A DNA stretch of 23,259 bases. It comes from Nemertoderma westbladi (Eukaryota; Xenacoelomorpha; Nemertodermatida; Nemertodermatidae). The notes under the pieces are model-generated. The model saw only the letters and a program-made list of their open reading frames with translations. It was not told the origin of the DNA and made no database searches. The DNA is taken from the NCBI GenBank assembly GCA_032718475.1, contig JAUCBJ010002706.1:1-23259 (forward strand), read 5' to 3'. Position 1 is the first letter of the stretch, and each line of letters starts with the position of its first letter. Shown here one piece after another: positions 9,222 to 17,749 of the stretch. A program made the position numbers and the translations under genes.

Positions 9222-9245
9222 TACTGTTTGCTTAAGCAAACAGTA
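9222..9245. repeat. 24-bp perfect palindrome
   Basis: TACTGTTTGCTT (9222-9233) is followed with no spacer by its exact reverse complement (9234-9245). No loop or mismatch is present. It could be a dimeric factor-binding site, a cruciform-forming site or a vestige of an inverted-repeat element. No ORF surrounds it. Confidence 0.85.
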
Positions 9246-9520
9246 TGGGTGTAGTAAGTACAATAATCTTGGCAACCTCATCGATTTATACTAAGCCTTT
9301 GTAGAAATCCATTACATAACCTATTTTGAACACCAGCTGTTATTGGTGTTATTTTACCATTGCGTCTACCGCACTTTTCGTTTATTTTTCGTTCATTTTT
9401 TGCAAAAACTAATGACTATTTTTCTGAAAATTGCTTTATACACCCATTCAGACCATACACTACAGGAGGGTACTAAAAACAAAACAATTGACCAGATAGT
9501 TACGGAGCCTTTCGCGTGAC

Positions 9521-9566
9521 AAACAGACAGACAGAAAGACAGACAAGCAAACAAACAAACAGACAC
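9521..9566. repeat. Imperfect (ACAG)n/(ACAA)n microsatellite
   Basis: A purine-plus-C run of ACAG, AAAG and ACAA units. Its flank reads CGGAGCCTTTCGCGTGAC. The minus-strand open frame over it encodes only a low-complexity Leu/Cys/Val repeat and is not a gene. Confidence 0.85.
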
Positions 9567-10415
9567 GATTTTCTTACAGTAAGTAAATCTGAAGATTTAC
9601 AAATAATTTTTGCTTGGAAACTGTAGTTCATTTGGAGGTTACGGTTGGCGAAGCAGTTGTTGCAATGTCTGGGCGCGTGAGATTTATAATGCACTCATGT
9701 GTGTGATTCGATCCAAAATCATTCGAGCGCATGGCGGCGAAAGAATAACAATCAGCTCATTATAATACTAAGATAAAAGTAAATCCCACAAACTCAGACA
9801 TTCATACAGAGTAACTTACAAAATAATTGGAGAACATTGAAACTGTACAAACGCGACGTGTCTTACTGTTCTTTTATAGTTTATACAAACTAGATATTAG
9901 AGTCGTTATAATTATACAGATGAACAGTTTCCTTGGACAGCAATAGGCCTAACAACATAAGTATACAACCGATTTAAACACAACTTATATCATTTATACT
10001 GTAAAAATATATTTATTGCACCTTCCTTAAATACAAACTGTTTACAACCTAAAATCTCAAATTTTACTTTCAATTGACAGTAATTGACCTAATGATCTAA
10101 TCAATCATTCAGATTGTAATTGTATTCTGAATGCAAATTCCCGAGTTAATTAATTAATATAATATGTGATGTTTAGTTGTGAGTCCTAATGGGTATTTTT
10201 GGAGCAGAAGTAAAAGTATGTGCAGTATGACATTTCAAAAAATTGTATATTTTATATTAGAGTGATAAAAACATTAATTCGATCTAACCAGTTTCATATT
10301 CGAAATCACCAAGAATGGTGAAGAAAATTTTGCAATAAACTCATCAGCATCTGAAAGTGACAGAGAAAAATGCCTCAATAGCAGGCTATTACTCAATAAC
10401 TCATTACATAATATA

Positions 10416-10663
10416 CTACTACTACTACTACTAGATCGAGCGAGCTCGGACAGTAAAATGAGATTCTTCCAGGCTTCCCAATTGTCCATAGTTGTCGCAA
10501 TTTCGTTTCTCTCAAGTCCAGTATCCCTTTCAAGTGTCATAGCCGGTCGTCCACGCGTACGCTTTCCATGAGTTGGTTGTCAGATAAGGAGATCTGGTAA
10601 GACATAGTCTTTACTTTACTACGCCAGAAAGGACCAGTGTATCATAATCTGCGTTCACTTAGA
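10416..10663 (-). mobile_element. LINE family L-TAG, copy 2, 3' end
   Basis: On the minus strand this aligns with 7535-7800 of copy 1, with shared blocks such as CAACCAACTCATGGAAAGCGTA, GTGGACGACC, GAAACGAAATTGCGACAACTATG-type sequence and GAACGCAGATTA. It ends in (TAG)6 (10416-10433). Small deletions relative to copy 1 include about 12 nt near 10540, and substitutions and frameshifts have broken the frame, so this copy is older than copy 1. On its upstream side homology runs exactly into the 13-bp minisatellite at 10664. The matching upstream part of the element appears beyond the array at 14323-14500. Confidence 0.92.
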
Positions 10664-13600
10664 GTGGTTGGTACAGGTGGTTGGTATAGGTGGGTGGTAC
10701 AGGTGGTTGGTACAGATGGTTGTTACGGGTGGTTGGTACAGGTGGTTGGTACAGGTGATAGGTACAGGTGGTTGGTACAGGTGGTTGGTACAGGTGGTTG
10801 GTACGGGTGGTTGGTACGGGTGGTTGGTACAGGTGATTGGTACAGGTGGTTGGTACGGGTGGTTGGTACAGGTGGTTGGTACAGGTGGTTGGTATGGGTG
10901 GTTGGTACGGGTGGTTGGTACGGGTGGTTCGTACAGGTGGTTGTTACAGGTAGTTGGTACGGGTGGTTGGTACGGGTGGTTGGTACAGGTGATTGGTACA
11001 GGTGGTTGGTACAGGTGGTTGGTATGGGTGGTTGGTACGGGTGGTTGGTACAGGTGGTTGGTACGGGTGGTTGGTACAGGTGGTTGGTACAGGTGGTTGG
11101 TACGGGTGGTTGGTACAGGTGGTTGGTACAGGTGGTTGGTACAGGTGGTTGGTACGGGTGGTTGGTACAGGTGGTTGGTACAGGTGGTTGGTACGGATGG
11201 TTGGTACGGGTGGTTGGTACGGGTGGTTGGTACAGGTGGTTGGTATGGGTGGTTGGTACGTGTGGTTGGTACGGGTGGTTCGTACAGGTGGTTGTTACAG
11301 GTAGTTGGTACGGGTGGTTGGTACGGGTGGTTGGTACAGGTGATTGGTACAGGTGGTTGGTACAGGTGGTTGGTATGGGTGGTTGGTACGGGTGGTTGGT
11401 ACAGGTGGTTGGTATGGGTGGTTGGTACAGGTGGTTGGTACAGGTGGTTGGTACAGGTGGTTGGTACGGGTGGTTCGTACAGGTGGTTCGTACAGGTGGT
11501 TGGTACGGGTGGTTGCTAGAGGTGGTTGGTTAGGGTGTTGTTGGTACAGGTGGTTGGTACGGGTGGTTGGTACAGGTGGTTGGTACAGGTGGTTGGTACA
11601 GTTGGTTGGTACAGGTGGTTGGTACAGGTGGTTGGTACGGGTGGTTGGTCCAGGTGGTTGGTACAGGTGGTTGGTACAGGTGGTTGGTACAGGTGATATC
11701 GGTGGTGGTACATGTGGTTGGTACAGGTGGTTGGTACGGGTGGTTGGTACAGGTGGTTGGTACGGGTGGTTGGTACAGGTGGTTGGTACAGGTGGTTGGT
11801 ACAGGTGATTGGTACGGGTGGTTGGTACAGGTGGTTGGTACGGGTGGTTGGTACGGGTGGTTGGTACAGGTGATTGGTACAGGTGGTTGGTACAGGTGGT
11901 AGGGTACAGGTGGTTGGTACAGGTGGTTGGTACAGGTGGTTGGTACGGGTGGTTGGTACAGGTGGTTGGTACAGGTGGTTGGTATGGGTGGTTGGTACGG
12001 GTGGTTGGTACGGGTGGTTCGTACAGGTGGTTGTTACAGGTAGTTGGTACGGGTGGTTGGTACAGGTGGTTGGTACGGGTGGTTGGTACAGGTGGTTGGT
12101 ACAGGTGGTTGGTACAGTTGGTTGGTACAGGTGGTTGGTACAGGTGGTTGGTACGGGTGGTTGGTCCAGGTGGTTGGTACGGGTGGTTGGTACAGGTGGT
12201 TGGTACAGTTGGTTGGTACAAGTGGTTGGTACAGGTGGTTGGTACGGGTGGTTGGTCCAGGTGGTTGGTACAGGTGGTTGGTACAGGTGGTTGGTACGGG
12301 TGGTTGGTACAGGTGGTTGGTACGGGTGGTTGGTACAGGTGGTTGGTACAGGTGGTTGGTACAGGTGGTTGGGTTGGTACGGGTGGTTGGTACAGGTGGT
12401 TGGTACAGGTGGTTGGTACGGGTGGTTGCTAGAGGTGGTTGGTTAGGGTGTTGTTGGTACAGGTGGTTGGTACGGGTGGTTGGTACAGGTGGTTGGTACA
12501 GGTGGTTGGTACAGTTGGTTGGTACAGGTGGTTGGTACAGGTGGTTGGTACGGGTGGTTGGTCCAGGTGGTTGGTACAGGTGGTTGGTACTTGTGATATC
12601 GGTGGTGGTACAGGTGGTTGGTACAGGTGGTTGGTACGGGTGGTTGGTACAGGTGGTTGGTACAGGTGGTTGGTACAGGTGGTTGGTACGGGTGGTTGGT
12701 ACAGGTGGTTGGTACAGGTGGTTGGTACGGGTGGTTGCTAGAGGTGGTTGGTTAGGGTGTTGTTGGTACAGGTGGTTGGTACGGGTGGTTGGTACAGGTG
12801 GTTGATACAGGTGGTTGGTACAGTTGGTTGGTACAGGTGGTTGGTACAGGTGGTTGGTACGGGTGGTTGGTCCAGGTGGTTGGTACGGGTGGTTGGTACA
12901 GGTGGTTGGTACAGTTGGTTGGTACAGGTGGTTGGTACAGGTGGTTGGTACGGGTGGTTGGTCCAGGTGGTTGGTACAGGTGGTTGGTACAGGTGGTTGG
13001 TACGGGTGGTTGGTACAGGTGGTTGGTACAGGTGGTTGGTACGGGTGGTTGCTAGAGGTGGTTGGTTAGGGTGTTGTTGGTACAGGTGGTTGGTACGGAT
13101 GGTTGGTACAGGTGGTTGGTACGTGTGGTTGGTACAGGTGGTTGGTACGGGTGGTGTTGGTACAGGTGGTTGGTATAGGTGGTTGGTACCGGTGGTTGTT
13201 ACAGGTGGTTGGTACGGGTGGTTGGTACAGATGGTTGGTACAGGTGGTTGGTATAGGTGGTTGGTACCGGTGGTTGTTACAGGTGGTTGGTTAGGGTGGT
13301 TGGTACATATGGTTGGTACGGGTGGTGTTGGTACAGGTGGTTGGTACGGGTGGTTGGTACAGGTGGTTGTTACAGGTGGTTGGTACGGGTGGTTGGTACG
13401 GGTGGTTGGTACGGGTGTTGTTGGTACAGATGGTTGGTACAGTGGGTTGGTAAAGGGGTTGGTACAGGTGGTTTGTAAAGGTGGTATCGGTGGTGGTACA
13501 GGTGGTTGGTACAGGTAGTTTGTACAGGTAGTTGGTACAGGTTGTTGGTATAGGTGGTTGGTACAGGTGGTTTGTACAGGTGGTATCGGTGGTGGTACAG

Positions 13601-14322
13601 GTGGTTGGTACGGGTGGTTGGAACAGGTGGTTGGTATAGGTGGTTGGTACAGGTGGTTGGTACAGGTGGTTGGTACAGGTGGTTGGTACGGGTGGTTGGT
13701 ACGGGTGGTTGGTACAGGTGGTTGGTACAGTTCGTTGGTACGGGTGGTTGGTACGGGTGGTTGGTACAGGTGGTTGGTCCGGGGGGTTGGTACAGGTGGT
13801 TGGTACGGGGGTTGGTACAGGTGGTTGGTACAAGTGGTTAGTACAGGTGGTTGGTACAGGTGGTTGGTACGGGGGTTGGTACGGGTGGTTGGTACAGGTG
13901 GTTGGTACAGGTGGTTGGTACGGGTGGTTGCTAGAGGTGGTTGGTTAGGGTGTTGTTGGTACAGGTGGTTGGTACGGGTGGTTGGTACAGGTGGTTGATA
14001 CAGGTGGTTGGTACAGTTGGTTGGTACAGGTGGTTGGTACAGGTGGTTGGTACAGGTGGTTGGCACGGGTGGTTGGTACAGGTGGTTGGCACGGGTGGTT
14101 GGTACGGGTGGTTGGTACAGGTGGTTGGTACAGTTCGTTGGTACGGGTGGTTGGTACGGGTGGTTGGTACAGGTGGTTGGTACGGAGGGTTGGTACAGGT
14201 GGTTGGTACAGGAGGTTGGTACAGGTGGTTGGAACAAGTGGTTAGTACAGGTGGTTGGTACAGGTGGTTGGTACGGGGGTTGGTACGGGTGGTTGGTACA
14301 GGTGGTTGGTACAGGTGGTTGG
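10664..14322. repeat. 13-bp minisatellite, about 281 units, inside a LINE copy
   Basis: The basic unit is GTGGTTGGTACAG, with common variants GGTACGGGT, GGTATGGGT and GGTGATTGG. It spans 3.66 kb with few length changes. Recurrent variant blocks show higher-order structure. TTGCTAGAGG followed by TTAGGGTGTTGTTGG occurs at 11513, 12426, 12735, 13049 and 13928. A TTCGTAC..TTGTTAC..GTAGTTGG block occurs at 10928, 11279 and 12018. ATCGGTGGTGG occurs near 11698, 12598, 13484 and 13585. The strands are highly asymmetric (G/T-rich plus strand), with three GG runs per unit. Because 13 is not a multiple of 3 and no frame contains a stop, every frame reads the same 13-residue cycle (plus strand VVGTGGWYRWLVQ, minus strand LYQPPVPTTCTNH). 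The long ORFs here are therefore artefacts. Confidence 0.98.
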
Positions 14323-14500
14323 CTGGTATTCCATAAGATCTCAGTACTTCCAGCATTGAACATCCATGGATGGAATCGTAAACTTTCTTGATGTCCAAAA
14401 TAGCCAGAACTGCATGCAGGAAGACTCTTTGATTTAATTCCCTCAACCATTCTCTGTAGCACTCCTTACATCTGAGCTATTGTTGATCCTCATTTGGTCG
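14323..14500 (-). pseudogene. RT motif-A fragment of LINE L-TAG copy 2, frameshifted
   Basis: On the minus strand two frames together give typical RT sequence. RMVEGIKSKSLPA (from about 14451 down) is followed, in another frame, by VLAILDIKKVYDSI and SMLEVLRSYGIPAN, ending at the array edge. ILDIKKVYDSI is RT motif A (the usual FxDxxKAFDSI), with the first catalytic Asp present. The shift comes from a TGCA duplication (CTTCCTGCATGCAG near 14410). Farther upstream GGATCAACAATAGCTCAGAT encodes the STIAQ block that precedes this region in the family, followed by a stop. The strand and order match 10416-10663 as the other half of one element. Confidence 0.85.
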
Positions 14501-15046
14501 AAATCAATTTTGGCTCTTAAGCAGTATTATATATATATATTATATAAATTATATATACCCCAAACCTTCGAAAATAATTTGAGATATGTAAGAGATACAG
14601 CTGCTATCTTCCAAAATCACATCCCATGATTCGGTTTTATGCTGAACCTCGATCTCTTTTGATACATCACAAGAAGTGAGATACCTTACAATACCACACC
14701 CTATGACTATTATATGCGCCAACCCTTCTGGTGCCCCGCACTGATAGATGCCACAGCACAGCCTTATTTCTATACGGTTCTTCTCATTAAATATTCCACA
14801 GCGGGTGTTGCACTGCTGTTAGCAATGTCCTCCGACTTAGTAATTATACCGCGGACTAGAAACGACATATGATCCTCTAATCCTACTGAGCCCACATTTA
14901 CATGACAGAAAAGAAAAAAGCTAATCTCATGGAAGAAGGATAAAGTTAGCACCCAAAATACCACCACTACTACCTTTCCACCCTGACAGCTACTGTACTA
15001 CGGAAAACTATTGTTCTACCTTGTTTATAGTTTCATTGCATATGAG
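14501..15046. other. Spacer with TA repeat, no gene seen
   Basis: It starts with an AT-alternating stretch (about 14526-14557) just outside the LINE fragment. The remainder shows no recognised element. A 65-residue minus-strand open frame (14770-14967) is hydrophobic at its start (MVVFWVLTLSFF) but matches nothing I know and has no supporting context. Confidence 0.55.
14526..14557. repeat. (TA)n low-complexity tract
   Basis: Nearly pure alternating TA with a short interruption (TATATAAATTATATATA). It lies next to the 5' edge of LINE copy 2 and may obscure its target-site duplication. Confidence 0.85.
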
Positions 15047-15122
15047 TACTACTACAACTACTAGGTCAAGCAAACACGTTCTTCCATTTTTCCCAATTCT
15101 ACATGTTTGTCGCAATTTCGTA
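15047..15122 (-). mobile_element. LINE family L-TAG, copy 3, 3' remnant
   Basis: The plus strand reads TACTACTACAACTACTAG, then GTCAAGCAAAC, TTCTTCCA, TCCCAATTCTACATGTTTGT and CGCAATTTCG. This is the minus-strand 3' terminus of the same family with an interrupted TAG tail and about 20 nt deleted relative to copy 1. Only about 75 bp remains. Confidence 0.82.
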
Positions 15123-15284
15123 GAGTGAAAAGGTGAAAACACGAAAATTGCCATCAATTCAACGATAGAAACACCAGGTGCTGGTACTCATGAGGGCCTA
15201 GTAAGCTACTACTATTTATTGAATCATGCTCAAACTGCAGAGAAGTATATTACTTGCCAAATTTATTACTCTCTCACTCGGAGC

Positions 15285-15464
15285 GCGAACTTTGTTCCTA
15301 AAATGTGAAAATGCAAATTTTGTTCAAATTGACAGCGAACTTTGTTCCTATTTTTGCGAATTTTGTTCCTATTTTAGCGAATTTTGTTCCTATGAAATTT
15401 AATTAGCTTTTTTTTCTCGCAAATCTATTGCGAATTTTGTTGCTATGACTGCGAATTTTGTTCC
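15285..15464 (+). repeat. Left terminal sub-repeat array of foldback element
   Basis: Copies of GCGAA(C/T)TTTGTTCCTAT start at 15285, 15313 (degenerate), 15335, 15356, 15378, 15430 and 15451, with a 21-22 bp period where contiguous. Each contains the interrupted palindrome GAAC-TTT-GTTC or a close variant, suiting a dimeric DNA-binding protein. A 35-bp AT-rich insert separates the fifth and sixth copies. Confidence 0.85.
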
Positions 15465-16061
15465 ACTCACTATTACAGTAGGCCTACTGCAGTGGCTAGA
15501 CTTACAGTAGATGAATAACAACACGAATGCAGAAATTAACTTTCATTCCGTCATCTTTCACACAATTTTAACACAATAGTATTTAGATTGAATAGGAAAC
15601 TTTTACTTACTTGGAGAATTATTAATATAAATTATCTTACCGCCAGTATTTACAGCCCGCTCCACTTCGTTATGGAATATATTAATGTAGGCTTTTTGTA
15701 GGAATAGTGACTTATAATAATAAATTATTATAATAATGATTTACTAAAAATAATTACTTTGTAGGTAACGTACATAACATACTAGTAATAGTTGCCCTAG
15801 TGTCAGATTATCTTATGTTCTAATGGATAACAATAATTACGGTAATGTTTGCGACTTTGAAATTAAAAGTAAACATTTGAAACACGCAATCATTCAGTTT
15901 CATAGTCTCCGTTGGCCGGAAAATGTCGTAGAATAATATCTCTACCACTACTCGGGGCCTACACAAATACCGGCACTGGTGTCACATACTGTACTATAGA
16001 TGTAAAGATTTTATGGTACTTGTTCTAGGGTAACGTGGCTCATCAACTGGGTAACGTTATA

Positions 16062-16666
16062 TACTCCCCAATAGGCATTTTTTCTATTTAATCAATTTTG
16101 ACATTTAGCATTATAGCGTAATATTATAGGGATGCAGTCACTTGCCCAATAGGACACTTCCCCAATACGTCACTTTGCCCATTAAAAAATATTTTAGGTC
16201 ACTTGGCTAATATATTTAATTTTTAACCGCTTTTAATAAAAAAATTAAAAAAAAAATTTAAATATTTAACTTTACCAATAGGTCACTAACCCAATACTCG
16301 ACTTACAGAATAAGTCACTTGCCCAATAAGTTTTTTGAGACCATAATTTCCATTCACTTCATATAAGTGAAAATAGTGATCCTCAGCACACATTGACCGC
16401 AAGTGAAATAATTTATAGTTTATTGTTTTGGTTAGAAAACACCGCCACTGTAACCTACTCCTTTCCATTAATGTTCTTAATTAAATAAAGCTAAATCTCA
16501 AAGTATTGGGCAAGTGTCCTATTCGAAAATTGTCCTATTGGGAAAGTGACCATACCAGATCTAGTTATTGGGGAAGGGAAAGTGACTCATCATAGGGAAA
16601 GTGTCTTATGGTAAATATTATTGGGCAAAAGTCTCATTGGGGAAGAGTCCATATTGGGCATCTGAC
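16062..16666. mobile_element. Nested foldback-like element with 16-bp sub-repeats
   Basis: The left side has repeated variants of GTCACTTGCCCAATAG (for example 16138-16190 as three consecutive 16-bp units, then about 16197, 16270 and 16313). The right side has the reverse complement, such as TATTGGGCAAGTGTCCTAT and TATTGGGAAAGTGACC, at about 16504, 16536, 16567, 16595, 16620 and 16653. Left units are on one strand and right units on the other, so the segment can fold back. The middle (about 16330-16490) is unrelated. It lies wholly inside the 15280-17740 element. Exact ends and target duplication could not be set. Confidence 0.65.
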
Positions 16667-16739
16667 AGTTAACCATATCCATATCCATATTTTCTATATC
16701 ATATTTTCCATTTTCCGTTAACCATATCATATATATGTG

Positions 16740-16779
16740 GTCGTCTGTCGTCGTTGTGTGTCGTCGTCGTCGTCGTCGT
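16740..16779. repeat. (TCG)n microsatellite
   Basis: TCG units with interruptions. It continues into a word containing GCTAATAACTCGG. A similar arrangement, (TCG)n followed by GCTAATAACTTTGTCGG, occurs on the minus strand at about 21052-21150, so both may belong to one dispersed repeat. Confidence 0.85.
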
Positions 16780-17516
16780 AAATTTTTGATCGCTAATAAC
16801 TCGGTTATTCCTGTATGAAATTAAACGAAACTTGATACATAAGTAGTCCGGCAAAAGTTTAGAAAGAATCGGAAGTTTGGTAAATAAAACGAACGAACGC
16901 AACAAGTTTACACTGGATACGAGTATCCCTCTGCCATAAATCAGCAGTTACTCTCACAGTTTCGAGACTTGGCATAGTTATAAAGGTCATTAGTCTTTTT
17001 TTAAGACAAAACAGGAAGAGCGCAACGAGGCTAATGAAGGAGAAGAGTATTGTAGACTAAAAAGTAAACTAAAAATGTCATACTTAACTTAAATAGCCCG
17101 AGTTAGAAGGTTTACAAATGACAGTTAAATTGTGTAAGGGCAAACTGAAATGGATGTCTGTTTTTATAACTAGTTTATCACAAACTGAAAGCATCGCCTT
17201 CACTCATGTATATTTTGGGAAAGACGGTTTTCGTATATCTAATAGAAATGTACTCTATAATATAGGCTCTCGTGCTGCGCGAAGGCCCCACGCGTGTACT
17301 TATCTGCATAGGATGATGGATTTATATAGGATAATATAGATCTTATACTGATCTGATATATAGATAACAAATAATTGTGTGATCTCGAATTTTCACATCC
17401 TATGCATATTACGTCATAGTTGGATTAATTGCAAACTACGCATTAAGTAAGATAAACTAAATATAACTTAGTAATAAATAATCCAATCCACAAACTGAAA
17501 GTAACTTACAGAGATT

Positions 17517-17737
17517 GGAACAAAGTTCGCAATAATAGGAACAAAGTTCGCTTTGATAGGAACAAAGTTCGCAATAATTGGAACAAAGTTCGCTTTGATA
17601 GGAACAAAGTTCGCAATAATTGGAACATAATTATCCTTGAAGATTCGATAGGAACATAATTCGCAAGTAGAGGAACAAAGTTCGCTACCCGTTGGAACAA
17701 AATTCGGAAAATATCAATAGGAACAAAATTCGCGCCA
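17517..17737 (-). repeat. Right terminal sub-repeat array of foldback element
   Basis: Ten copies of GGAACAAA(G/A)TTCGC or close variants start at 17517, 17538, 17559, 17580, 17601, 17622, 17651, 17672, 17694 and 17721. The first five are at an exact 21-bp period with alternating spacers AATAAT(A/T) and TTTGATA, so the recent amplification unit was a 42-bp dimer. Outer copies are more diverged. Confidence 0.9.
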
Positions 17738-17749
17738 CACTCTCACTCT

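Larger units (their letters stand above)
7807..10415. other. AT-rich intergenic DNA, no convincing gene
   Basis: About 2.6 kb with only short open frames of no recognisable family. Items listed separately are a possible first exon (8012-8125), a 24-bp perfect palindrome (9222-9245) and an ACAG/ACAA simple repeat (9521-9566). A small hairpin GGCGTG-CAAG-CACGCC lies at 8945-8960. A segment at 8727-8815 carries several GCG/CGC-containing words in poly-A/T context, and its nature is unknown. Confidence 0.55.
15280..17740. mobile_element. Foldback-type element with sub-repeated inverted termini
   Basis: Both ends carry clusters of a short motif in opposite orientation: GCGAA(C/T)TTTGTTCCTAT on the left (15285-15464, seven recognisable copies) and the reverse complement GGAACAAA(G/A)TTCGC on the right (17517-17737, ten copies). 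The extreme termini both contain a GCGCGAA..TTTGTTCCTA word. A 9-bp direct repeat CTCTCACTC flanks them (15271-15279 and 17741-17749), fitting a target-site duplication. Terminal inverted repeats built of tandem sub-repeats are known in foldback elements such as Drosophila FB/Galileo and sea urchin TU. A 9-bp duplication is typical of Mutator-like elements. No transposase is visible inside, so it is probably nonautonomous. Superfamily undetermined. Confidence 0.72.

Noticed and set aside
9500-9694. Minus-strand Leu/Cys/Val-rich peptide
   Set aside because: It crosses the ACAG/ACAA simple repeat. The hydrophobic run is low-complexity sequence.
9696-9716. Second B box (GATTCGATCC)
   Set aside because: No A box is found at the proper distance and no SINE body follows. 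It is likely chance.
10664-14322. CRISPR-like or telomeric array
   Set aside because: There are no unique spacers between units, and the unit is not a telomere-type repeat. It is a tandem minisatellite in a eukaryotic context.
10637-14462. Many long open frames on both strands, including one of 574 residues and several of 250-308 residues
   Set aside because: They are produced by a stop-free 13-bp repeat read in any frame. There is no start context, domain or codon bias, and overlapping frames encode the same cycle.
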